Positions 16,951-24,053 of a DNA stretch of 45,764 bases are shown in pieces (the stretch's first letter is position 1; each line of letters starts with the position of its first letter). This DNA comes from Prolixibacteraceae bacterium (lineage in GTDB: Bacteria > Bacteroidota > Bacteroidia > Bacteroidales > Prolixibacteraceae), in assembly GCA_947475715.1 (NCBI GenBank), contig CANJNY010000026.1, forward strand, positions 1-45,764, read 5' to 3'. The notes under the pieces are model-generated. The model did no database searches, had not been told where the DNA came from, and saw nothing but the letters and a program-made list of their open reading frames with translations. The position numbers were made by a program, and so were the translations under genes.

Positions 16951-17886
16951 ATGGAACAGAGACCTTCTACCCCGGAAAAGGGAGCCCCCAAACAGATTCA
17001 GATCGATGTGAAGGAGAACTCCGAACTGCTGAAATTTTTGATCGATCAGCTTAAAGGGAAAAGCCGGACTACCGTGAAGGCATTACTGGCACACCGTCAG
17101 GTCGCAGTTGAAAATCATACCATTACTCAATTTGATTATCCGGTACTTAAAGGTCAGAGAGTTACTGTTACCTATGGAAAGATTCCTGAAGAGATCCGAT
17201 ACAAAGGGTTGCGGATACTTTTTGAAGATCCATATATCATTGTTATAGAGAAAGAAGCAGGAATGTTATCAATCGCTACCGCGAAAGAGAAACTTCTCAC
17301 AACCTATAGTATCCTGAGCGGTCACGTAAAACGGGAGGATCCCAATAACCGAATCTTTGTGGTTCACCGCCTCGACCGCGATACATCGGGTATCATGATG
17401 TTTGCCAAATCTGAAGAGGTTCAGTCAATTATGCAACGTGCCTGGCATGAAGCGGTGATTGAGCGTACCTATGTGGCAGTTGTTGAAGGAGTCGTTGAAA
17501 ATGACCAGGGAACCATCCGCTCATTTTTAAAGGAAAACAAGGCGTTGATTATGTATTCGACCAAAGTTCCCGGGGAAGGGGATGAAGCGATTACCCATTA
17601 TAAGGTTCTGCGCCGCGGAGATGCAATTTCCCTTGTGGAGGTGAAGCTTGAGACGGGGCGGAAAAACCAGATCCGCGTCCATATGAAAGAGCTGGGCCAT
17701 CCGGTTGTGGGAGATAAAAAATACGGAGCAAAGAGTAATCTGATCGGTCGTACCTGTCTTCACGCACGTGTTCTTGCCTTTATCCATCCCATCACCGGAA
17801 GCGAGGTACGTTATGAAACCCCTGTTCCGGGAAGATTCATGTCGGTGTTTGCAAGGCACGATAACAGCCAGCCAAACGAAAATTAA
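16951..17886 (+). CDS. RluA-family pseudouridine synthase
   Basis: 311 residues from the ATG at 16951; in-frame ATGs at 16903 and 16919 are alternatives. The N-terminus MEQRPSTPEKGAPKQIQIDV leads into an S4-like RNA-binding domain (LIDQLKGKSRTTVKALLAHR). The RluA catalytic domain follows, with the active-site motif VHRLDRDTSGIMMFAKS, where the Asp of HRLDRDTSG is the nucleophile. Further motifs are LETGRKNQIRVHMKELGHPVVGDKKYG and LHARVLAFIHP. The enzyme isomerises specific uridines in rRNA or tRNA to pseudouridine; the target cannot be deduced from the sequence. Its stop codon overlaps the convergent TonB-receptor gene by four bases, leaving no room for a terminator. Confidence 0.9.
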   Translation: MEQRPSTPEKGAPKQIQIDVKENSELLKFLIDQLKGKSRTTVKALLAHRQVAVENHTITQFDYPVLKGQRVTVTYGKIPEEIRYKGLRILFEDPYIIVIEKEAGMLSIATAKEKLLTTYSILSGHVKREDPNNRIFVVHRLDRDTSGIMMFAKSEEVQSIMQRAWHEAVIERTYVAVVEGVVENDQGTIRSFLKENKALIMYSTKVPGEGDEAITHYKVLRRGDAISLVEVKLETGRKNQIRVHMKELGHPVVGDKKYGAKSNLIGRTCLHARVLAFIHPITGSEVRYETPVPGRFMSVFARHDNSQPNEN

Positions 17887-20267
17887 AAAGTAGCTCTTAA
17901 CAAGGCTGTGGGTAAAAATCCCTGCTGATAGGTGAAAGTATCCTGACCTGATTTGGGATTGACGGATTGGGAAAATATATTTCTCCGGTCAGTCAGATTG
18001 GCAATGTCAACCGCAAATTCCAAGGTCGAATGACGCAGGTTATGCCTGACTGTCATCTTGTAATCGAGTTTCATATAATCTTTTGCCTGATCCGAATAGA
18101 TCTTGTCATCAGCATAAATAATGCTTCCTGCAGCTATTGTGGCTTCCTTGTTAATTGATTTCTGCCTGATTCCACCACTCCACACAAACCTGAGATTGAA
18201 ATCCAGCGATGTCTTTTTACTGATCGGGTATTCAAATCCAAGTAAAGCATTATTTACAAAACCCGTTGAAAAGACCGTATTTCTCCATACCATGTCACTT
18301 GCCTGATACCTCGATTTAAATACGGATGAGGTGAGGAAAAAATACCAGTTCTGATTCAGATATCGTTCAAGGGTCATTTCAACACCATAATTTTTACCGT
18401 GCCCTCTATTCACAAGACTATCCTTATCCTGAGTTCCATTGTAATAAGTTGCCCCCAGATTAAGTACTGAAAAGTTTGATGGTGTTGGCTCTACGGGGAT
18501 ATTCCATAAATCCTGATAATACGTTTCCAGTTTTACGTTCCAGTTTTCAGCAAATTTATTGTTGTATCCGATTATAAGATGCCGGGAAGTTGTAAAATCA
18601 AGGTTCTGACAGTTACGCTGATATACTGTCCGGTCTGAATTGGCTGTTTGAGTGAAATAAACAGGCAACGACTGGGTTTGTGAATGTATCCCATAACCCA
18701 TGTTAAACGTCTGATTTTCCGAAAAATTCAAGCTCATTCCCAAACGTGGCTCAATTGATTTTGACCCATTTAAGAAAAGGTATTGAGCGTGAATCCCGGC
18801 ATAAACATTAAATTTTGAAGTAATCCGGTGCTTCCATTCCGCAAATCCCTGCAATAGTTGCAGATGTTCATTCTCAAGGGTGATCATTCTGAGATAGCTG
18901 CCCAGATATTTGGCACTGTCGTTTTGATTAATCCCTTTGTCTTTGATGGATAGACCAAACGAGAGTGTGTTTTTGGCGTTTATTTTATGGGTGAAATGTG
19001 TTGAAACGGTGATCTCCTTTTCGGTGAAATTCGAGGAGTAATATAACTCTTTGCTCAGGTCCGGCATTATTGAATCAACCAGTATTTTTGTTCTTTGCGA
19101 TGAAATTGAAAAGGTGGTGTGGAGCTTGGATTTCTCGCCGAATACCAGATCATGACCAATTCCGACCACTCCCATAAAGGTCTTATTGGCCAGATCAGAA
19201 TTTGCAACCGGATTAAACTGATCGGTACTTTGATCAGCCCGGGCACTCACCTGATCGATCCCTCCAAGGCCGAAAATGGTGATTCTTCCCATATTTTTAA
19301 TTGGCAGAAATATTTTAAAATTCAAATCCGAATAGGTCGGTATGGCACCACCAACGATATTAAATCCCATCTTCTGAAGCAGATCCAGAAACGAATACCT
19401 TCCATTAATCATATAAGAACCCTTGTATTTTTTTGAAAATGGCCCTTCAATACCTGCTTCATAACCGTTTAGTCCGGTTTGAACAATAAATTCATGCTTT
19501 TCACTATTTCCGTTTCGTAAGTTAAGATCGAAAACTCCGGCCACGGCGTTCCCATATTGAGCAGGAAAGGCACCCGTAAAAAAGTCGGAACGGGTAAGTA
19601 AGTTGCTGTTTAACATACAGACAGGGCCACCGGATGATCCCTGAACAGCAAAATGGTTGGGATTGGGTATATCTACACCCTCTAAACGCCATAATAACCC
19701 ACTGGGAGAATTTCCCCTGATGATTATATCATTGCGCGTATCATTGCCCGATGCAACGCCGGCAAAGTTTGTGGCCATTCGTGCCGGATCTGACCAGCTT
19801 CCTGCAAAATGCTCCGTCTCTTCCACCGAAAACGACTGAGCACTAATGCTTGCCATTTTATTGATAACCTCCCCCTTTTTGAAAGCCTTGATAACAACCT
19901 GCTCAAGTTCCTGCAACTTCTCAACCATTTCAACATTGAGAATTAACTCCTTCCCCGAGCTAACTACAATATCTTTAATCAGAACAGGTTCATAACCAAT
20001 AAAGGAAAATGTAAAACTATTTCTTCCAACAGGGACATTTTTCAAGACAAATTCACCCTCTGAATCGGAGAAGCTCCCTAAATTCAACGATTTATCATTT
20101 AAAACCACTGTTACACCCGGAAGTGAAGAGGATGAAGCCTTATCGGTTAACCTGCCCCTCACAGTTTGAGTATATTGACCGTAAACCGGGTCTGTAATTG
20201 AAAACAGTACGAAAAATAAAATCAATATAGCGTAATATCGATGGGATAATTTTGGATCCGAATTCAT
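17883..20267 (-). CDS. TonB-dependent outer-membrane receptor with N-terminal carboxypeptidase-regulatory-like domain
   Basis: 794 residues. After a signal sequence (AILILFFVLFSITDPVYG) comes a CarboxypepD_reg-like beta domain (GRLTDKASSSSLPGVTVVLN, GSFSDSEGEFVLKNVPVG). The plug follows (NDIIIRGNSPSGLLWRLEGV, FPAQYGNAVAGVFDLNLRNG), then a beta-barrel ending in an aromatic residue (FLPTALLRATF). Such receptors import siderophores, vitamins or oligosaccharides with TonB energy. No SusD partner or TonB/ExbB gene is adjacent, so the substrate is unknown. The first residues up to HRYY are charged, and the start could be a few codons later. The minus-strand promoter box TACCTTTG is at 20299-20306. 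The 3' end overlaps the rluA-type gene by four bases. Confidence 0.9.
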   Translation of the reverse strand: MNSDPKLSHRYYAILILFFVLFSITDPVYGQYTQTVRGRLTDKASSSSLPGVTVVLNDKSLNLGSFSDSEGEFVLKNVPVGRNSFTFSFIGYEPVLIKDIVVSSGKELILNVEMVEKLQELEQVVIKAFKKGEVINKMASISAQSFSVEETEHFAGSWSDPARMATNFAGVASGNDTRNDIIIRGNSPSGLLWRLEGVDIPNPNHFAVQGSSGGPVCMLNSNLLTRSDFFTGAFPAQYGNAVAGVFDLNLRNGNSEKHEFIVQTGLNGYEAGIEGPFSKKYKGSYMINGRYSFLDLLQKMGFNIVGGAIPTYSDLNFKIFLPIKNMGRITIFGLGGIDQVSARADQSTDQFNPVANSDLANKTFMGVVGIGHDLVFGEKSKLHTTFSISSQRTKILVDSIMPDLSKELYYSSNFTEKEITVSTHFTHKINAKNTLSFGLSIKDKGINQNDSAKYLGSYLRMITLENEHLQLLQGFAEWKHRITSKFNVYAGIHAQYLFLNGSKSIEPRLGMSLNFSENQTFNMGYGIHSQTQSLPVYFTQTANSDRTVYQRNCQNLDFTTSRHLIIGYNNKFAENWNVKLETYYQDLWNIPVEPTPSNFSVLNLGATYYNGTQDKDSLVNRGHGKNYGVEMTLERYLNQNWYFFLTSSVFKSRYQASDMVWRNTVFSTGFVNNALLGFEYPISKKTSLDFNLRFVWSGGIRQKSINKEATIAAGSIIYADDKIYSDQAKDYMKLDYKMTVRHNLRHSTLEFAVDIANLTDRRNIFSQSVNPKSGQDTFTYQQGFLPTALLRATF

Positions 20268-20298
20268 CTAAAAAAAAATTAGTAATCTACTTAATCGG

Positions 20299-20306
20299 CA
20301 AAGGTA
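20299..20306 (-). promoter_or_regulatory. TonB-receptor -7 box (TACCTTTG, minus strand)
   Basis: CAAAGGTA on the plus strand gives TACCTTTG on the minus strand, 31 bases upstream of the receptor ATG. No -33 TTTG is evident. Confidence 0.55.
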
Positions 20307-20372
20307 ATTTCCTGTAAATTATAAATTGGTTAATACATATTATTTAATTGCTAAATTTTTTATCTTATTTAT

Positions 20373-20404
20373 TTGTTATACACAATAGTTGTCTTACACA
20401 ATAG
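20373..20404. repeat. Tandem 16-bp repeat TTGTnnTACACAATAG x2
   Basis: Two abutting 16-base units, 20373-20388 and 20389-20404, agree at 14 of 16 positions and both end in TACACAATAG. Each unit contains TTGT and ACAA as short inverted arms. They lie 67-98 bases upstream of the TonB-receptor -7 box and about 160 bases upstream of the HMG-CoA reductase promoter. A paired operator is the simplest reading. Confidence 0.5.
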
Positions 20405-20564
20405 AATAAGTCTATAATATTTATAAAATAATATATGTAAAATATTTTTAGCTATAATAGCAAAGGCTCCTATTGATAAATGTGGTTTTTTTTTAAAAAA
20501 ATACCGGACATTCTTAATCTTCGAATAAACAATATTATGAATTTATATATTGAAAAAAAAGTCG

Positions 20565-20572
20565 TAACTTTG
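20565..20572 (+). promoter_or_regulatory. -7 box (TAACTTTG) upstream of HMG-CoA reductase
   Basis: TAACTTTG matches TAnnTTTG; a TTG at 20550-20552 lies 12 bases upstream, closer than usual. If used, the mRNA leader would be about 250 bases, long for this genome. Confidence 0.5.
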
Positions 20573-20831
20573 CCTTTTTTAATCAGATTCCCAAATAAAT
20601 TAATTTCAATTACTGTGAAATTAATTTACAGTATAATTATAATAAATAATAAATTAGTTAAAATAGTTCGGAAAATACAAAGAGCAGTCTAGAATTATGG
20701 TGATATATTTTGGAAAGAAAATCAAAATTTTAAACAATATAAATAAATATGTTTGCTAATCTGTTTGGAATATTTAGTACCGAATTTATAAATTTTAATT
20801 TTAGCTTAACAGAGAGAAAGAGAAATAATAG

Positions 20832-22103
20832 ATGAAGACGTATCAAAAAGCGAGTAAATATTTCACTAAAATATTTAGAAAATTATCGGTAGAGGAATTT
20901 GAGAGGAAGCTCTCCCCGAAAAATTCAGAACCGATAAATCTGCCTAATAATATATATGTTAAAAGTGAATTAGTTGAAAAAAGATGGGCGATAATTAATA
21001 AAAGTGATTCAAAATCGGTCCTGCTCGATGAGCAGACAAAAATGAATATGGTTCTTTATGAACGCAATATTGAAAACTTTATAGGAACGGTTAAAATGCC
21101 GGTGGGATTAGCCGGACCCCTTCGAATAAATGGCCTTTTTGCACAGGGTGATTATTATGTTCCACTCGCAACAACCGAAGCGGCCCTGGTGGCTTCGTAT
21201 AGCCGCGGTGCGAAACTGATCACCGCAGCAGGAGGATGTTCTACGGCTGTCATTAGTGAAGGGATTAGTCGCGCTCCGGGGTTTATTTTCGAAAACCTGA
21301 CAAAAGCCATGCTATTTGTGAATTGGATTGTCAATATTACCGATGAATTGAAAAAGGTTGCCAAAACGACTACAAGTCACGGTGAATTGTCTGACATAAA
21401 GGTTACTATAGAGGGGAACTATGTTTACATTAATTTTGATTACTTCACCGGGGATGCTTCAGGTCAAAACATGATTACGATTGCAACACAAAAAGTTTGC
21501 GACTATATTATGGAAAACAGTCCGGTTAAACCGGATAAATATTTTATTGAGGGTAATTTATCCGGTGATAAAAAGGCAAGCTATTTATCTTTTTTAGGTG
21601 TAAGAGGCAAGAAAGTAATTTCAGAAATCGTTATTAGCAGAGAGCTTGTTAAGAAGTATTTGCGAACTACCCCCGAGGACCTTATCACATTCTGGAACAT
21701 GACTACAGTTGGCGGGATACTTTTAGGTACTACTGGCAGTAATGGTCATTTTTCAAATGGACTGGCCGCTTTGTACATCGCTTGCGGTCAGGATGCTGCT
21801 TGCGTGGGTGAATCAGCCGTTGGGATTACCCGTATGGAGGTAAACAAGGATGGTGATCTCTATGCTTCGGTATCACTTCCAAATCTCATCGTTGGTACAG
21901 TAGGTGGGGGTACTGGTTTACCTTCTCAAAAAGCGTGTCTCGACATTCTAAACCTTTACGGAAAAAATAATTCAATGGCTTTTGCAGAAGTTGCTGCCGC
22001 GATCGTGCTGGCTGGTGAATTATCAATTACTGGTGCAATTACCGCAGGAGATTTTACTCGTGCCCATAAATTGCTTAGCAGGGGAAATACCCCAGTAAAA
22101 TGA
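20832..22103 (+). CDS. Hydroxymethylglutaryl-CoA reductase
   Basis: 423 residues, soluble form without membrane helices. Substrate and cofactor motifs are ENFIGTVKMPVGLAGPL, PLATTEAALVASYSRGAK (catalytic Glu near 116), FTGDASGQNM near 205-214, GNLSGDKKAS (catalytic Lys near 245), CGQDAACVGES, and IVGTVGGGTGLPSQ. The last catalytic His is probably that of FTRAHKLLSRG near residue 410. The enzyme converts HMG-CoA to mevalonate with NAD(P)H, the committed step of the mevalonate route to isoprenoids. The motifs look more like class I than class II enzymes. Many Bacteroidota use the MEP pathway instead, so its presence is notable. The 5' part and the spacer before it are unusually AT-rich, which may reflect horizontal transfer (inference). 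An alpha/beta hydrolase gene follows after 74 bases. Confidence 0.93.
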   Translation: MKTYQKASKYFTKIFRKLSVEEFERKLSPKNSEPINLPNNIYVKSELVEKRWAIINKSDSKSVLLDEQTKMNMVLYERNIENFIGTVKMPVGLAGPLRINGLFAQGDYYVPLATTEAALVASYSRGAKLITAAGGCSTAVISEGISRAPGFIFENLTKAMLFVNWIVNITDELKKVAKTTTSHGELSDIKVTIEGNYVYINFDYFTGDASGQNMITIATQKVCDYIMENSPVKPDKYFIEGNLSGDKKASYLSFLGVRGKKVISEIVISRELVKKYLRTTPEDLITFWNMTTVGGILLGTTGSNGHFSNGLAALYIACGQDAACVGESAVGITRMEVNKDGDLYASVSLPNLIVGTVGGGTGLPSQKACLDILNLYGKNNSMAFAEVAAAIVLAGELSITGAITAGDFTRAHKLLSRGNTPVK

Positions 22104-22177
22104 ACGGATTTCGGATGAGTTCCAACCAAATTTAGCTATCATAATAATTTTATTTCCCTGTTTTATTCCAACCTTAA

Positions 22178-22987
22178 ATGAACGACTTATTACATCATAG
22201 GCTGTATTTTATTTCCAATGAGAAGGATTGGATTGTTTTCATCCATGGAATTGGTGGGAATTCCCGGACATTTAGTCTGCAACTGAAGGCTTTCAAAAAT
22301 CATTATAATATTTTGTTGCCCGATTTAAGAGGTCACGGCCAGTCAAAAAATATGCCCGGGCCCGAATCGGGAAAATACTCTCTCGATTTTATTTCAAAAG
22401 ATATCATCCGGTTGATGGATCATCATAAGATTGAGAAAGCCAATTTTATTGGATGCTCATTTGGTGCATCCCTAATACGGATTTTGGAGAACGATAACCC
22501 TCACCGGTTTAAGTCGATCATTTTGACCGGGGCTGTGTTGAAAATAAAAACAAGTTTTTATCTGTTGTTAAAAGTGGGCAGATATATTTCCCCATATTTT
22601 AACAACCACTTCCTTTATACTTTAGTCGCCTATTTTATTATGCCTTACCGGAACCATCGGCAATCAAGGCAGATGTTTATTAAGACATCCAGAGATATTT
22701 CAAGACGGGAATACGCCCTGTGGCTGGCTATAATCGAAGAGGTTAAGGTTCGCATGGACGGACTCTTTTCTGTCCCTTTTTTATCCGATTCGGTCTTGCT
22801 TATTTCAGGTAATCAGGATCATGCATTTCTTAAAGATTGCCTTCACTACTGCAGTGTCAATCAATTGGTTCAAATAGAGGTTTTGAACAATTGCGGACAC
22901 CTGAGTAGCATTGAGCGGTATGAAGAATTTAATAGTATCGCATTAAACTTCCTTCAAAAAGAGGAGATTAAAGATGTTGAGATATAG
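22178..22987 (+). CDS. Alpha/beta-fold hydrolase
   Basis: 269 residues. The oxyanion segment FIHGIGGNSRTF is at about 21-32 and LPDLRGHGQS at about 47-56. The nucleophile elbow is IGCSFGAS with Ser at about 94. The acid is probably the Asp of SGNQDHAF and the base the His of NNCGHLSS near the C-terminus, so the triad looks complete. No signal peptide is seen, so it is probably cytoplasmic. Substrate cannot be named; esterase, lipase-like or C-C hydrolase activity are all possible. It overlaps the next gene by 14 bases, which indicates translational coupling, and may be cotranscribed with HMG-CoA reductase upstream. Confidence 0.85.
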   Translation: MNDLLHHRLYFISNEKDWIVFIHGIGGNSRTFSLQLKAFKNHYNILLPDLRGHGQSKNMPGPESGKYSLDFISKDIIRLMDHHKIEKANFIGCSFGASLIRILENDNPHRFKSIILTGAVLKIKTSFYLLLKVGRYISPYFNNHFLYTLVAYFIMPYRNHRQSRQMFIKTSRDISRREYALWLAIIEEVKVRMDGLFSVPFLSDSVLLISGNQDHAFLKDCLHYCSVNQLVQIEVLNNCGHLSSIERYEEFNSIALNFLQKEEIKDVEI

Positions 22988-23936
22988 TCGGAGCACATTA
23001 ACTGTTCTTATTCTGATCTTTAATTCAGGTGGCGTGAATTCACAGGAACTCTTGATCAATCGTGATGGCCAACTTAATTATTCAAATCTTGACACCTGGT
23101 ACTCCCGTCCGGTTAAAGAATCATTTATTATTGGAGGGGAAACAATCGGATTGTTTCAGATTGGGGAGCAAAATGGTGCCAATATTAAATCAACACCGGT
23201 CGCGGAATCCCCTTGGGCGACTTCAAATCTGCACGCCAGGATTGGAATCGATATTGCCAGTGCCTGCGTATTTCCTGAAAAAAGAGAGAATGGTTTTTGC
23301 TGCCGGATGGAGACCACCGTCAGGGGAATACATGTTTTAGGAATGGCCATGGATGTATTGGTGACAGGTGCAATTTTTCTTGGGGAGCTTATCGAGCCGG
23401 TTAAGAGTATCAAGGGTCCTATACAAAAGATGAATCATGGAATCCTGTTCTCCCGACTTCCGGCTGCAGTCCGGTTTGATTATAAATGTTCCCCGGGAAA
23501 ATCAAGGATCAATACGGATCAACATGGAAATCCGGTTGCAGGCAATGATATGGCTGAATTCTGTTTTATTCTGCAAAAGAGATGGGAGGAGCCCGATGGT
23601 CGGGTATTTGCTATACGTATTGGTGGAATACGTGCTTTTTTTAATGATACCCAAAATCAGTGGATTAACGGGGCCACTTTCCGGGTCAGGTACGGCGATA
23701 TCCGCAGAGAGCCATCCTATGATCCTCAATTAATGGGTCTTATCCCTTCTGTAGGTCCCATGTATGTGAAAAACTCAAAAGGGATAATGGTTCCACTTGA
23801 AGAGAAAAGCTGGGGAAAAGGTGACGAAGCTCCTACCCATTTAGTGATGTATTTTAACTCCAGTTATCAGGGGATTGATTTCATTGGTTCGCCTGAATCC
23901 AAATTCTGGGTTGATAATATCTCGCTTATATACTAA
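22974..23936 (+). CDS. Exported PCMD-like protein (putative carbohydrate metabolism domain)
   Basis: 320 residues. The ATG at 22974 has AGGAG six to ten bases upstream inside the end of the previous gene. The N-terminus (STLTVLILIFNSGGVNSQ) reads as a signal peptide. The body contains NLDTWYSRPVKESFIIGG and SPWATSNLHARI near the start, then FDYKCSPGK in the middle and FWVDNISLIY at the end. This matches the plan of the PCMD family of Bacteroidota, whose members are exported and often found near glycan-use genes; its biochemical role is not established. The 14-base overlap with the hydrolase gene and the GH92 gene downstream suggest a surface or periplasmic glycan role (inference). Confidence 0.6.
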   Translation: MLRYSRSTLTVLILIFNSGGVNSQELLINRDGQLNYSNLDTWYSRPVKESFIIGGETIGLFQIGEQNGANIKSTPVAESPWATSNLHARIGIDIASACVFPEKRENGFCCRMETTVRGIHVLGMAMDVLVTGAIFLGELIEPVKSIKGPIQKMNHGILFSRLPAAVRFDYKCSPGKSRINTDQHGNPVAGNDMAEFCFILQKRWEEPDGRVFAIRIGGIRAFFNDTQNQWINGATFRVRYGDIRREPSYDPQLMGLIPSVGPMYVKNSKGIMVPLEEKSWGKGDEAPTHLVMYFNSSYQGIDFIGSPESKFWVDNISLIY

Positions 23937-23996
23937 GCCAGAAGATAAATTCCGCCATTAAATCCTTGCCTGAACCGGAAAATAAATTCCTATACC

Positions 23997-24004
23997 TATA
24001 TTTG
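23997..24004 (+). promoter_or_regulatory. -7 box (TATATTTG) of the GH92 gene
   Basis: TATATTTG matches TAnnTTTG and lies 49 bases before the ATG at 24054. It suggests that GH92 and the WG-repeat gene form their own transcription unit. Confidence 0.5.
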
Positions 24005-24053
24005 TAGCTGCTTCTGTTTTCATCATTCCATTTTAATTTACAATATCCGGCTA

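Larger units (their letters stand above)
20268..20831. other. AT-rich intergenic region between TonB receptor and HMG-CoA reductase
   Basis: 564 bases, visibly far richer in A and T than the flanking genes. It holds the minus-strand TonB-receptor promoter, a tandem 16-bp repeat (20373-20404) and a plus-strand -7 box (20565-20572) that would give the HMG-CoA reductase mRNA a leader of about 250 bases. An open frame at 20480-20692 exists but looks like an artefact of AT-rich sequence. No tRNA, small-RNA fold or terminator was recognised. Confidence 0.7.

Noticed and set aside
20480-20692. Open frame of 70 codons in the AT-rich spacer before HMG-CoA reductase
   Set aside because: The residues are almost all from AT-rich codons (I, N, K, L, F), there is no ribosome site or family resemblance, and the best -7 box of the region lies inside it.
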